Shown here: positions 44,186 through 55,800 of the stretch, in pieces
Position numbering within the stretch: position 1 is the stretch's first letter
Layout of the letters: each line of letters begins with the position of its first letter
Assembly: GCA_025991245.1 (NCBI GenBank)
Contig: BQMJ01000064.1
Span: forward strand, 109,333-173,332
DNA: 64,000 bases
Direction: 5' to 3'
Origin: Galdieria partita
Lineage: Eukaryota; Rhodophyta; Bangiophyceae; Galdieriales; Galdieriaceae
Translations under genes and position numbers: made by a program
Notes under the pieces: model-generated
The model's database searches: none
Told to the model about the DNA's origin: nothing
The model's input: only the letters and a program-made list of their open reading frames with translations

Positions 44186-44560
44186 GACGAGGTGTTGAAA
44201 TCGAGTCAGAAAAATGCCAATGCGAATTTTCCGAGAGAACTTGAAAATAGTATTTCCCTTTCACTGCAATTTCTATAGAACGAACTTCTTTGTTATTTAT
44301 ATTGCCAAACAATGGTGGAACATATTTCATGTTGAAATGTAGCTTTTAAGAAAAAAAGATGCCTAGTTTTTTGTTATATACTGAGCATTTTAACTTCTAC
44401 CCCATTCATCACAATGGTAGTTTCAGTTTGAAGGTGCCTTTTCTGCGTAAGCTCTAGAATGGAAAGAGTATATATGCTATAAAAACAGGAAGAAAGGAAA
44501 AGTTCTTCTAATCTATTTCATAGAAAATTGGATTGTAATGTAATTCATTCTCCCAAAAAT
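44186..44560 (-). promoter_or_regulatory. CR upstream region, copy A of a duplicated promoter segment
   Basis: About 370 bp directly upstream of CR copy 2 align along their length with 51220..51575, including the shared blocks GAACGAACTTCTTTGTTAT, CATATTTCATGTTGAAATGT, CTACCCCATTCAT and TTCATAGAAAATTGGA. It presumably carries the promoter and 5' leader of the CR gene. No specific factor site was identified. Confidence 0.6.
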
Positions 44561-45746
44561 ACTCCTTATCCACAATGCAACTATACTTCAAACTGTAAAT
44601 GTCATTCACTACTCGATTTCTGTCGTTTTTTTCGATGTGATGTCGACATACATTTGTAGCAAATGTAAACAATTTGACTGTTCTCGTAAACATTAGGAAA
44701 CTTTTCTTTGGGGTGTCAAGGCAACAAGATAGTGCCACAAGTGGAACATAGCTAAATTTCAACTTTAGCTTGGTTCACTTCTTGTGCAAGTAATTTGGAA
44801 GTATATTTTGAAAATATCTCATTCAGTTGTTGCTTTTCCTCTATTCTTGCACTATATGACTGTTTTACTAGAGCAGACAAGATGAAACACTTGACAACTC
44901 AATTGGTTTCTCTACTCTTGAAGTGCTCTTAGTTTTTCCAGAATTGTCAGTGGTTGACTGTTGATATTTGGAGCGTAACCCTTTTTGAAATTTTCCAGAC
45001 TTTCTCAGTTGTGTATAGCGAGTAATGGAAATTAGAGTATATATTTGCCAAGATCAATTCAACGGAACGTTGTCTGCACAGGTACTTGTCATGTGAGTCC
45101 TAATGATATAATGTCATTGAGAGTTTTCCTCCACAGAATTGACAAGATAGATAGAGCCAATAATTGATGCTCTATCTCTTTACAATTCAATTGTACTCTA
45201 TGGATTATGAAACACTTGATATGTACATAAGCTGATTTAACAGGTGACTAGTTGTCTTTTATCAACATACTTGCCTTCAAAATGACAACTTATGTGTCGT
45301 TGCTAATAGGTGATTGGTTCTCTTTTGTGATTGATGATTTCTCCTCCAACAATTTCATTAACAAAGATTCGTTCATCTGACAGACTTTAAGAGCTTCCTG
45401 AATACTTTCTGAATGATCGCTTGGCTGAAAAGCATATATTCAAGTTTGAAACAATGTGATTCTATACAACTGGAGATACTAAATAAAGACACTCTTCAAA
45501 GCTGTTTACTTGAAGTTGAGGTTGAGTTGATTTCCATCCAAAGTGCTAACAACGACTTTCCTTAGAATATATATATCTTCTATTATTGCAAGCCAATCAT
45601 CCATATCAGACTTTCTGCTTCCACAATGATTCATCATTAGCTTGCCAGTCAAGGAAATAAAAATATTCAAAACATATCATTTATCATAGTCTTTGTAAAC
45701 CATAAAGCTCAAAACAGCTCCGCTTCCATCAGAGGATTATAAAAAA
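44561..45746. other. AT-rich spacer, partly duplicated at 49.8-50.5 kb
   Basis: No credible gene. Around 44660..44740 the sequence resembles 49840..49930 (shared CTCGTAAAC/TTCGTAAAC, GGAAACTTTTCTT and CAACAAGATA elements), and around 45470..45520 it resembles 50340..50390 (shared AAATAAAGACAC). This indicates that a larger unit was duplicated together with the CR genes. A minus-strand ORF at 44508..44762 lies in this non-coding homology and is probably chance. Confidence 0.4.
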
Positions 45747-46076
45747 TCACTTTTCTTTTTCCAATAAAACTAGAAAATTTTCAGGAAAGCCTTCCCTAAA
45801 AAGAAACTCAATATAGTCTGGCACTGATAAACTACCTTTGGCCTCCTTAAATGGTAATGGAGTAACATAGACAATACTTATGCAGTCTCGCCAATCAACA
45901 CCTTTGGAATCCAATAAACGAAAAAATACAATCCTTCCAGAATCATCTTCTTCTAACGTGATGGTAAACTCTTCATTCAAAATCAAACCAATTAAGTTTA
46001 GTAACTGAGGCTTATCTGTTATTTTTTCTCGTCTCCTCTTCTTATTACGTTTTTGGCCACCTTGGGAACTTGCCAT
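45747..46076 (-). CDS. small acidic-domain protein of a subtelomeric family, copy 1
   Basis: A 109-residue ORF. A basic start (KRNKKRRREK) is followed by a compact domain with NEEFTITLEEDDSGRIVFF, LLDSKGVDWRDCISIVYVTP and FLFREGFPENFLVLL. A diverged paralogue is at 50591..50899. I do not know the domain; it looks like a small alpha/beta module. It lies directly downstream of a relic CR header (46077..46236) but in a different frame, as if a domain had been swapped in. It could be a functional short protein, or the tail of a broken CR-type gene. Confidence 0.45.
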   Translation of the reverse strand: MASSQGGQKRNKKRRREKITDKPQLLNLIGLILNEEFTITLEEDDSGRIVFFRLLDSKGVDWRDCISIVYVTPLPFKEAKGSLSVPDYIEFLFREGFPENFLVLLEKEK

Positions 46077-46236
46077 TGATCCTCGAAGAGATGAAAGGGA
46101 TGACTGGCTTCAGAGAACGATCGAGTTGGCGGCGAAACTGCAACTCGTACTACACTCCAATCACCAAATAAATGTCTTGCTCTCGGCCTACAACCACAGT
46201 TTCATAAATTTCTCGTCTTTGCAAGGCACGCGACAT
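46077..46236 (-). pseudogene. relic CR header (N-terminal module only)
   Basis: From the ATG at 46236, about 50 codons match the first 32 residues and beyond of CR copy 2 (MSRALQRREIYETVVVGREQ against MSSVFQRRDMYDSVVVDREQ), with one in-frame TAG replacing a conserved codon. The match runs on through LKPVIPF and stops there, immediately before the P-loop. The sequence after it belongs to the unrelated small domain at 45747..46076. This is a header without its NTPase. Confidence 0.7.
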
Positions 46237-46240
46237 AGTC

Positions 46241-47208
46241 GACTAGGTGAAGAACAACGAGATTGAAAACAGGGTCACGAAAGCTGAAAATAATAGCATC
46301 TTCTTCGAGTCACCTTGAAAAATAAATTTTTCTTCTATTCATGTAGCTCCAACGCTGCTTCTAAGTGAAAAGACTCGTAAGTTTGAAAATTTGCTGAAGT
46401 ATAAGCTCAATCGTTGATGCTGCATAGAAACGCAATTCTCGGAAAGGATATCTTGCTTTGTTTTCAATAAGCCTTGAGTTTTAGATTCATTAGAAAATAC
46501 TCTATAAGAAGTCATCACATTTTGGGTGCAAAATGTCTTGCAGAAAGCGCTAGATTCTCTTGCATAATCCTAGTTCTTATTTTTCATATTAAAGAATGCG
46601 TTATGGCTATTACACTTAAAGTCATGTTTCTCATCAATTGCTCGAGCTCCATCTTATTGAATTCATTATCTCCATATATTATTGCTTCTCGAATTAGAGA
46701 ATTTCCCCTATTGTGGACCATTCCTTGAAAATAATTTTATCAACTCATCTAGATGAGAAGCTCACGTTGCCATTCCATTTCATTTAACTAGAAAAGTTTA
46801 TCCAATATTTTTAACTTTCAAAATGAGGATGTTGGATTTTTATTTTCTAAGATCCGATACAACTGTTGAAACTAACGGTATTGCTCTTCAAGTTGTATAT
46901 CAACAGGGATCTTTTTTTGTGTTTATCGATGAAAAATAAGGCGTGTCAATAGAAAGCGAATCACGAGTCTGCTGACAAAGATCTCACTCCAAACTTCTTA
47001 CAAAGAAATATTTGGCAACATATTTGGCTGCCTCAATCTATCTCGTCTTCTTAGTGTTGTACAAATCTCAAAGTGTTTTGATCATTCATAACGTTCAGTA
47101 GACTCATTATTTTTAACAACAAGTTAACCTTTATCAAACTCTCTAATTTCCATTTTAAAATTGGTTAAACCAAGCATAAAGCTGTTCATCTTCCAATAGA
47201 ATATAAAT
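46241..47208. other. AT-rich spacer without recognisable genes
   Basis: About 970 bp between the relic header and CR copy 3. A + strand ORF (46474..46728) has no recognisable features and probably arises by chance. No RNA gene or tandem repeat seen. Confidence 0.45.
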
Positions 47209-49533
47209 TCATTGTTTGTCTTGTTTCTCAAGAAACTCATGTATTCCGTCAATAATCAAGGGAATGTCCTGATCTGCTATACCATAGCGCGATAAACGTG
47301 TATCATTTAGATAAGGAAAAGACTTTGGAGTGAACAAATTCAGTTGACGAGCGTAACGTTCAATTACAGGAGCCTCAGTAAAACCACAATATCCTCTTAA
47401 AAAAGTATTCCAATCAAATGAGGAACTCATAGAACTTGATGCAGTTACATTTTCTTCGCCTCTCGTATCTTCCACTTCCATAAGATTTGTATCTGCAAGT
47501 GAACGCACCGGTGAAATATATTCATTGGACATGGACTCGAAGATTGATTTGCACCATTCTGAAAACTCTTCCCTAAACTCTCCGCGACTCGCCACACCAA
47601 TTTTATTCAACGCTTCAACATTTTCTTTTCCTAAGAATTGTTCAAGATTACTTTGGGAAACAATGACAAGTTGCAATCTTAAAAGTGAACGACTGATTGC
47701 TTCATTGCTCTGAGAAACATTTTCATTCGTCAAGTAGTTGATATCCTCAACAATATTGCTTTCATTATCAGGAAATAGTACAGACTGATCGTAATGAGTG
47801 CAAACCACCACAAACTGAAAACAAAGTTGAATAGGCGAACAAGGAAGGTTATTCAAAACCTTGACGACTCCCTTGAAAACCTTGTCGGCTTCCTTGTCAA
47901 CATGTCTCCTTCAAAGTTCGCTTTCGTAATACAATTTGAATTGAAATCCAACAACATAACGTGTTTGTCCATTCTGAAGTACAAAATATGCATCAGGACC
48001 ACTAGAATTGCTATCTTTAGGAATAAAAATACCACAATGTTGCAAATGTTTTCGATAATAATCATCAAATGTAAAAGAGACATCTTTCAAGATTGGTAGA
48101 GTATAAGGTACAGTTGATTCCTTCGAATATGAAACATTGTCATGTTCAATAAAAGAACCTTTAAAAATTCCTGGAATAACAGAATGCACAATACAAGAGG
48201 AATTAGAGTAAAGACTTGTTAATAATCGAAATCGAAAGATATTCATAAATACAAATTCAAAGAAAACTCCTTTTACCATTGAAGTGTCCGAAATATATCC
48301 AAAATTTGACAAAGGCAAAAGCTTCGTTACTTCACGCAAGAACGGATTTCCACTATGAGCTTTCAATATAAACTCACAACAACCAATCTTGAATTGAAGA
48401 TTCGAACCAACGACTTCAGTTTCAATGAATTCAGAGTAAAACCCAAAACTTGCAACCAAGTCTATCAAATAAGTCTTCGTCCCACAAAGAGTAATTGCAA
48501 AGTTATTTGGAAAAACAGTTCCAAGCTGATGATTTAAAAGAACAAATTGATATCTAAGAAGAGTGGAGGAATCTACTCTCTCCGGAACAATAAAAGTTGC
48601 TGAATATCTCTCTACATCCCTAAAGACGCTGTCCAACAAACTTTCCATATTGCTATCATTGATAATAGGATAAGCTACCGTTTTCACTTTAGCTAAGAGT
48701 GCTAGTAACGTGTTTTTTAGAATCAATGGAATTCCTCCAGTCTTCCTCTTCAACAATTCTACAAAGCGATCTTGCAAGTCATCTGAACATAAAAACCAAT
48801 CCTTCAACTTCTTGCCACCATAGATGAAAAGGTTCAAATAATCTTCAATATTCTTGAGGTTAAAAGGATTCAACTGTAACATACACAGGACCATTTTACT
48901 CGAACGAGCATAACTCAAATGAGCTGAGATTTCTGCGGTACGACCAGCCAAGTATAAAATTACTTTTCCCGTATCAAGGAAAGGACGTATCTCCCGGAAG
49001 AAATTGCGAAAAGGGACATATTTCGGATCGTGTCCTTCAACTTGCATCTCAGTAAGTTCGCCATAGTGTTTGCTAAGAGCACTTATTTCACTCAGTTCAT
49101 CAATCATCAAAAACAAATATTGTTTCTGAAAATGTTGAAGAAGGTACCCGATAAAGGCAGAAAGTATCGGCTGTTCCATTGCTGCGTCAGTGAATCTAAC
49201 GGTTTCGTTCGTAGTTTTGCCATTGCCCTCGGCAGCTGCCCAAGCTATATTGAACGACAAGGCTTTACGAAACTCACGATACGGAGCGTCAGGAAAAGAG
49301 CTTCCCAGTTTCAAGACAACTGACAATGTGTCTTCTGCAAAGTGTTTCCAAGAGATTTGCGGAGCACTCTGGAGGGAGGCATCGGAACAAGTGTCTAGTT
49401 GTTGAAAAACTTCTTTGTTGGAACGCTCACGTTGAGCAAAGATATTTAAATAAGCCAAGAACTGTTGTCCCAGAAAAGTTTTGCCTGCTCCGTAGATATG
49501 GGGGGCAAAACAGCACGCCGGACGAGTTAACAA
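47209..49533 (-). pseudogene. CR-type NTPase copy 3, disrupted, with SAM-like C-terminal domain
   Basis: A frame of 775 codons is interrupted by one in-frame TGA at 47911..47913. Upstream part: P-loop CFAPHIYGAGKTFL, Walker B QYLFLMIDELSEISAL, KTGGIPLILKNTLLALL, and GPDAYFVLQNGQTR with a QFK in place of the nuclease E-X-K. Downstream part: the family's C-terminal strand block (RLQLVIVSQSNLEQFLGKEN) and a SAM-like module ending at LIIDGIHEFLEKQ. The frame has no in-frame ATG at its 5' end; a header-like DREE in another frame lies about 95 bp upstream of the P-loop, suggesting an indel. Most likely a decaying gene. Read-through or sequence error is possible. Confidence 0.6.
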
Positions 49534-50590
49534 AGTTCCACCATATTCCGTTGTCGTAAACTGGGAGAGGAAAGTCTCTATGATGGCCTTTCCTCTTCTC
49601 TGTCAATTTGTGGTTCTATCACACGAAACATATTCAAAGACTCGAAACAACCTTCAAATGGTTTTGTCAAATTACAAAGCAATCGATGATTTGTCATTAT
49701 TTTCAGGTGTGGAAATGAGTGTAGTAGTTGAAGAGTTTCTAGTTAGTTATGAAGTTAAATTAGGAATATTAGTTGCTTTAATTTCAGTTGGCTTCTTTTT
49801 CAATTTGTTAATTGGAGTTTTATTTTCAACCTTGAGCTCCAATTGTTCAATTGCTTTCGTAAACTCCAAGGAACTTTTCTTCTGGTTGTTTGAACAACAA
49901 GATAAAGTAACATGCGCTATGTGGCAAAACTTTCAACTGGAGAAAGATACCATATTTTAGAACAACGATTCAGAAAGAGCAAATTCCTATCACTGTGGTT
50001 TAAAACACGACTGATAAGAGACATATGTGTTCTGATAGTGTACTAAATAGACTTTATAGAATATAGTCATATTGCAATTGGCATATGTCACTAAACTATT
50101 TGGACTCGTTTTAACTATTGTCTTGAACATAAGAATGTGTCAGTGTACTTCCTTATAAGCAAAGTCCTCAGAATACTTTTAGCTTAGAGAAAGGCTATTC
50201 CATCAATACTTTGGTTCATCCTTGAAGATTCTTATATCTAGCCGACTTTATATATAAGCATCCTGGAAACTTTCTACCTGATATTCTGGCTCATAACTAC
50301 ATCTCTATAGTTTCAGTAGATCTGGTACAAACGAAAATTATGTAGAGCTGGCCAAACCAAATAAAGACACACGTTCTTCCAAAGTTTCTTTTTTCATAAT
50401 AGTATGAATCGATTCTAATCAAATCTTATTCAGCTTCTTGTTTTCAGAATGGATCACCACTGGCTTTATCTTCTATTCATATAAAATATGAAGCAAACAC
50501 TTGCGACTCGACATAAGACTCAATATTCAAGATTGTCTATTTATCCCAGCCCTTTGGTGAGATAATAAAACTTGAGAAATGCTGCTCTTA
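49534..50590. other. upstream region of CR copy 3 and duplicated spacer
   Basis: Contains the frame-shifted header remnant of CR copy 3 (about 49580..49640) and sequence resembling the spacer at 44.6-45.7 kb. A + strand ORF at 49580..49960 with a hydrophobic stretch runs through this homologous non-coding sequence and is not considered a gene. Confidence 0.4.
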
Positions 50591-51190
50591 TCAATGTTTT
50601 GTACAATAACATTTCCATTCTTCCAACAGAACTCGAAAACTTTCAGGGAATCCTTTTCTACAAACAAATTCGACATAGAATGGAACTAAAGAACTGCCTT
50701 TGGCCTCCCTAAAAGAGAAGGAAGTAAAATAAACAATACTTACACATACTCTCCAATCAACACCTTCCGAATCCAATAAACAAAAGTCTACAATGCCGCA
50801 GGAATCATCTTCTTGAAATATGATTGTGAATTCCTGATTCAAAATCCAATAAAGTATGCTCTTTAATTGAGAATCGCCTGTTACTTCTCTCTGTTTCAAG
50901 TTATCTCGATTCCTCTTCTTACTACGTCATTGGCAACTTTTGGAAAGTTTCGTTGAGTTTTGGTCGCTTTCTGTCCTACTTATTGATAAACTAGCTGACT
51001 CTGAGCTATTGGGTGCATCTTCCTTGCGGGAACGAGGCAAAAAGATATTTTCGATAGAAGCATAGCCATAATTATGATTGTAGAATGAAGATACTGAAAC
51101 TTGAAACAAGTATATATGCCACTGAGTGCCAACAAAATCGACATTAATGTAGTCAAATCGAGGATATCGTTTAGCCAATCATGTCCAACA
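50591..51190 (-). pseudogene. small acidic-domain protein, copy 2 (degenerate)
   Basis: Residues of 50591..50899 (NQEFTIIFQEDDSCGIVDFC, LLDSEGVDWRVCVSIVYFTS, GFPESFRVLLEEWK) are a diverged paralogue of the 45.75 kb protein. Upstream, another open stretch (50927..51178, with RFDYINVDFVGTQWHIYLF and a serine-rich linker) is in a different frame, and the conserved basic start of copy 1 is broken by stops. Neither part has a convincing ATG. It sits beneath a CR-type upstream segment whose start codon has been lost, so it is probably dead. Confidence 0.5.
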
Positions 51191-51219
51191 GGAACAAGTC
51201 AACTTCTTCACTGGTGGAT

Positions 51220-51575
51220 CAAATATTAGTGGACGACGTGTTGAAATCGCGAATTTTCCTAATAACGATGAAAACGGTTTTTCCTTTTCACAAGTATAAC
51301 ATAGAACGAACTTCTTTGTTATTTATATTCTCAAACGATGATTGAACATATTTCATGTTGAAATGTAAATTTTAAGAAAAACGTTGCCTAGTTTTCTTTA
51401 GATACTGACCATTATAACGTCTACCCCATTCATTATAATAATACTTTTAGTTTGAAAGATTAGAGATATTATAAAAAGAAGGGAAGAAAGGAAGACTTCT
51501 TCTGCATGGGACTTCATAGAGAAGCTGAAAGGTGTAAATCTATTTCATAGAAAATTGGACTATAATTCATTCTCC
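51220..51575 (-). promoter_or_regulatory. CR upstream region, copy B (orphan promoter segment)
   Basis: A second copy of the segment at 44186..44560. At the place corresponding to the CR copy 2 ATG the triplet is no longer ATG and the header is absent, so this promoter-like segment now precedes the degenerate small-domain copy. Confidence 0.6.
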
Positions 51576-52227
51576 CAAAGACACACCCAATCGTTCCAAG
51601 TTGTGGGAAACACGCCCTTCTTCTTGAAAATGGCAGATTATACTTTTTTGAAATGATTCCTATCGACTAGAGCTCAATGTTCTCCAAATCAACCTGAAGC
51701 CAGTAAATCTCCAAGGTAAACAACAAAGATGAGTTTATCTCACTATACAATGGCGGGCTTTACTCTCGGGGGTATGACGACACTCATTCTAGCATAACGG
51801 CTCTTCAAATAATGCAACACTAGAGAATCAATAGTATTCTAGGTAAAACTTTGAGTGGAAGGTTCCCTTGGAAAGTTTTCACTAGGTACATATGAAACTA
51901 TATGGCGTGTGCACTTTTGACGGTACTCGAAGACTCTTCAACGTCACTTTGCCCAATCTCTCTTTGTGATTGTTTTGCTCAACTGTGGCTGTAGTTGCTC
52001 TGTTACCACCTGTTTTGAAGTGGATAAAATTGTTCCTTTTTATGAAAATATAATTAGTTGAATTTAGAGGAGAACTTTTTAGTACGAAAAAAACTTTGAA
52101 GTTTTATGATTTCGCACTTTTTGAAATACCAACCAAGGCCCAGTTTGTTTTGGTCGTTTCCTGTCAACGACATGGCTTGAACCTCAAAGTCGCTTCCAAG
52201 TTCATGTCGATTGCAACGTTGGTTCTG
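51576..52227. other. spacer without recognisable genes
   Basis: About 650 bp. No ORF, RNA gene or repeat could be supported. Confidence 0.45.
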
Positions 52228-52836
52228 TTAGAGAATTTGTTGATCTTTAGTCTCCGGTCTGTTTGAAGACGTTGACCCTGCGGAGTAGTGGGGAACCAGT
52301 AGGCACAAAGGCTCCAAATAGTCTTTGACCTTGAATCCTTGTCCCACTCTAGTCTTCCAATGTAACTTGGTCTTTGAACTGAATTGTACAGGTAACTGTT
52401 TTCCTGTGAACAGTTGTTGAAGACTCTCCATTGTGGAATAATTACCAAGATCGTTTGTAACAATCGGAGTATATTCTGAGTTGATTCTCTTTGGTTCTTC
52501 ACAAAAACGATTCTTGTCATTGTCAGTTTTTGTCTATTGAGAATCCATTGTCCGAGTGGAGAGTGGAGATCGACTCGTGGCAACTGAACTGTGCCGTTCA
52601 ACTTTGAGTTTCTGTTTCGAAAACGGACGTGAACAGAGTTTGTACACCCACTTTGAAGCATCTTTACGTCGTTGTTTGCTAATCTTACTTGACGAGGTCA
52701 CTTGAAGGATGCAAATTCGAAACAAAACTTGGAAGAAAAAGAGCGTCTGATGGGAAAAATTTTCACAAAAGAAAGGCTTCGCAACTCTTCGGCATAGTGT
52801 ATGCTTGGAATAGCTACCGTAGTCTTTTGTGCTCAA
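52228..52836 (-). pseudogene. unknown ORF interrupted by one in-frame TAG
   Basis: Two open stretches, 52534..52836 and the frame running down to 52228, lie in the same frame and are separated only by a TAG at 52534..52536. The composition is protein-like: a basic segment SSSKISKQRRKDASKW, then RINSEYTPIVTND and LHWKTRVGQGFKVKDYLEPL. The stretch looks less AT-rich than its surroundings. There is no ATG near the 5' end, so an upstream exon or loss of the start must be assumed. I do not recognise a family. Confidence 0.3.
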
Positions 52837-55800
52837 GTCTATAAATATTTAGCAGTTGACAGTTTGTGAGACACAGTTTTGGAAAGGATATTGTTTGAAT
52901 AGTATTACTGTAGGCAATTAAATAGTCCTCTCTTTCTATTGGGAAATCACAACCAGCTATATAACGTACAATTCTATAAAAAGGCTGACAAGCACAAAGT
53001 ATACAAATGGACAACTGTCCACGAATTTATAAATACATTGCTCATTTTAGACACAGCGATTCTTTCAGCATATTAACTTGCTCTACTGAGCAACATTCCT
53101 AGATATGCTCAAGATATTCCAGGATCTTCCTACGTTACAAAGCAAAATTGAGCTAGACATGAATATTTTATTCTTGATGCCCTGTTTACTTGAACGATCG
53201 ATCTTCATACTGGTGGGTACGGTTGCTAAAATCTTATTTTCGTAGAAGTCTAGCGTCCGTGAATGAATACACGCTGAATTTCGTGACTAGTTAATTATAC
53301 AAGAAGAACTCTAGCCAACATTTGGATTGTAATAATGATAGAAATGTCTCGAAGGCAAGGAATTTTTTCTATTCAGTTGATAATAAAAAATGTACACGAC
53401 ACGTAATTTCATTTATACACAAATTAACTTGTCATTTACATAGAAACGAGAAAGAATTTTAGCCAAGAAAGAAAGACAAACACCAACTGCAATACACAGT
53501 ATCAAAAAAGACCATTATAGAAGGAAAATACAATTGATAATATCTAAGAAATCGAATCTTGGCAATCTGGATATGCTTTAACAAAATCCAGGAGAGGCGA
53601 GAAACTCAACGTTTAGCCACTTTGAGTCACAAAGGTGTAAACAGAGAGACTTCAAAGGATCAACGCAAATTTTTAAAAAAAGGCAAAGACTAGAATTGAC
53701 CATTCAAGGTTTACCAATCAGCCAATCAGAATTATTCATAATTGGACAGAGCTGGGGCCAATGCAATAGAGCTATCACCTAACGCCCAAAAAAGAAAGTT
53801 CTCGTATCGCTTCATAAGAAAAACTTTATTATGAAGAACAACTATACAAAAATGCTTCTAAGACCAGAGTTTAAAAGAAAAGTTTCAAACAACCCAATAT
53901 CGATCAAAACAATAAATAGAGAAGCAAGACAATTGACATGAGAAGCTTTATCTATCACAGAAACTTATTGAAGACAACATGTACTTGTGAGAGTTCCACA
54001 TAGAATATTCAATTGAAAAGAGAAAAAGAAAACCAAAAATTTCTGGCAACAACAATATTAGCTCAAAACAAACTACTCTGCCAAAACAAGGACAAACACA
54101 ATCAAATTTCTAAATTACAGGAAGTCTAGGAGAAAAAAGTTTACGAAATTTTATATAATCCAGTGGCGAATTAAAACAATTAGGAGACATATGAAAGCGA
54201 ACCATACAAAAGGTTCAGAATAAAATACATTAATACTATAAAGTTGTCTATAATGCACAATGCTGAAATCATTTCCAATTACACTGTGATGTGAAAGAGG
54301 AAAAGGATTAACATAAAAAATACGTAAAGTAGTACCTGGAAAAAACTACATATTCAAAAACCATACACACTCAACAAGAAGAAATACAATTATACAAAGA
54401 AACCTCTATTCTTTACAAGAGACTAAAGTAGAAAGTGATATCTATGAAAACAACATTAGCAAATAATATATACAACCTTAGTAGATTGTGTTGCAAATGA
54501 AAAACTTGTTGCATTGTAGATTTTACTATTCTGAATTAGAATCCAAGCTGGGTCGTTGGGAAATCCAGTAAGAAGTCATTTGAGTTCACATGAGGGTTCA
54601 TTGATTCATTTTCCCTCACTTTTCTCTATTGCCTTTTGGCTGTCATGGGCTATATCTTGTACTGTGTAGCCGACAAAATTGAAAAATTTTTCGAAATTCT
54701 TTTAAAGCAGATATTTGTGGAAAAAAAGTTGTAGAAATTGGTTTGAATATACTAATTTGTGTTTTCTTGTTTCATATAAACTTTTTCACGATTATCCAAC
54801 AGTAAGCTCCAACTGTCTAAAAAATGGCTAGAGTGCTATTTATTTGTAAATATAAAAATAAGTAGTGGTCGAAATCAACAGAAATGGAGGAGTAATAGAA
54901 TCGAACTTACCAAGCTCTTCTTTCATATTCCATTGTCCTTTGGAAAAGCTGAGGAAAGACCAACGATTGATTCAAAATCTCTATGGTGCATTTTTGCATA
55001 CATGACATAGTTGGAAATTCTTGATCCAGTTTGCAAGTACACTAGAATATTTACAAGTAGAGCTTCTTCTGCAGTGTCTCAAATACTACAGTATTTCAAG
55101 TTGAGCCGTTAACAAAGACTGCTAGTCTCAATCTTGCTCTTGCTCCCTATTAGAACATAGAAATGAATATGTGCCTCAGTAGAAGGCATTCATTTAAATT
55201 CTATTCGCCAAGTACCAATTTAAACGCTAGATAAGTATGAAAAGCAAAACGCATTGAAATTTCTTATGGTAACAATGGAAGAAATAGAATTTCGATTGGA
55301 GGACTTCCCAAACAAAGAGTTTCAAATAGAAAATTCTAGAGAAAAGAGCCAGAAAGAAACCAAAATATTATGAAATGCATTCTAAACGACTAAAAAACTA
55401 TTTAAAGATAAGAAAGCAAGAAAGAAGAAACTGATTGTAGAGAAAAAGAATGAAAGTACCACATGACCGATAAAAAAGAATGCTACTCAGTGATACTTTC
55501 TTCTAATAGCTACCACTCAAAGTTATAGATTATCTAGACATAAAGCAAATAGAAAGAGGAAGAATAGTAGACATGATGGAACAACTACGTCGTCATTGTT
55601 TCCTGTTTATTTCAGTTGAAGGCTTTTTTATGGCATATGTATGGTATAGCTTACTTTTGGTTTTATGTGTATACCATCCTCAAAGTAGCATTATAGTATA
55701 CAAAGATACTCACAGAATGAAATAAGGAGTATACAATGATCATAAGAAAATAAAACCCTGTTTTGCCAAATTGCTAAGTGATAGATAGAACTACATAAGG

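Noticed and set aside
49580-49960. 126-codon + strand ORF with a hydrophobic segment upstream of CR copy 3
   Set aside because: It overlaps the shifted header remnant and sequence that is homologous to non-coding DNA upstream of CR copy 2, where the frame is not kept.
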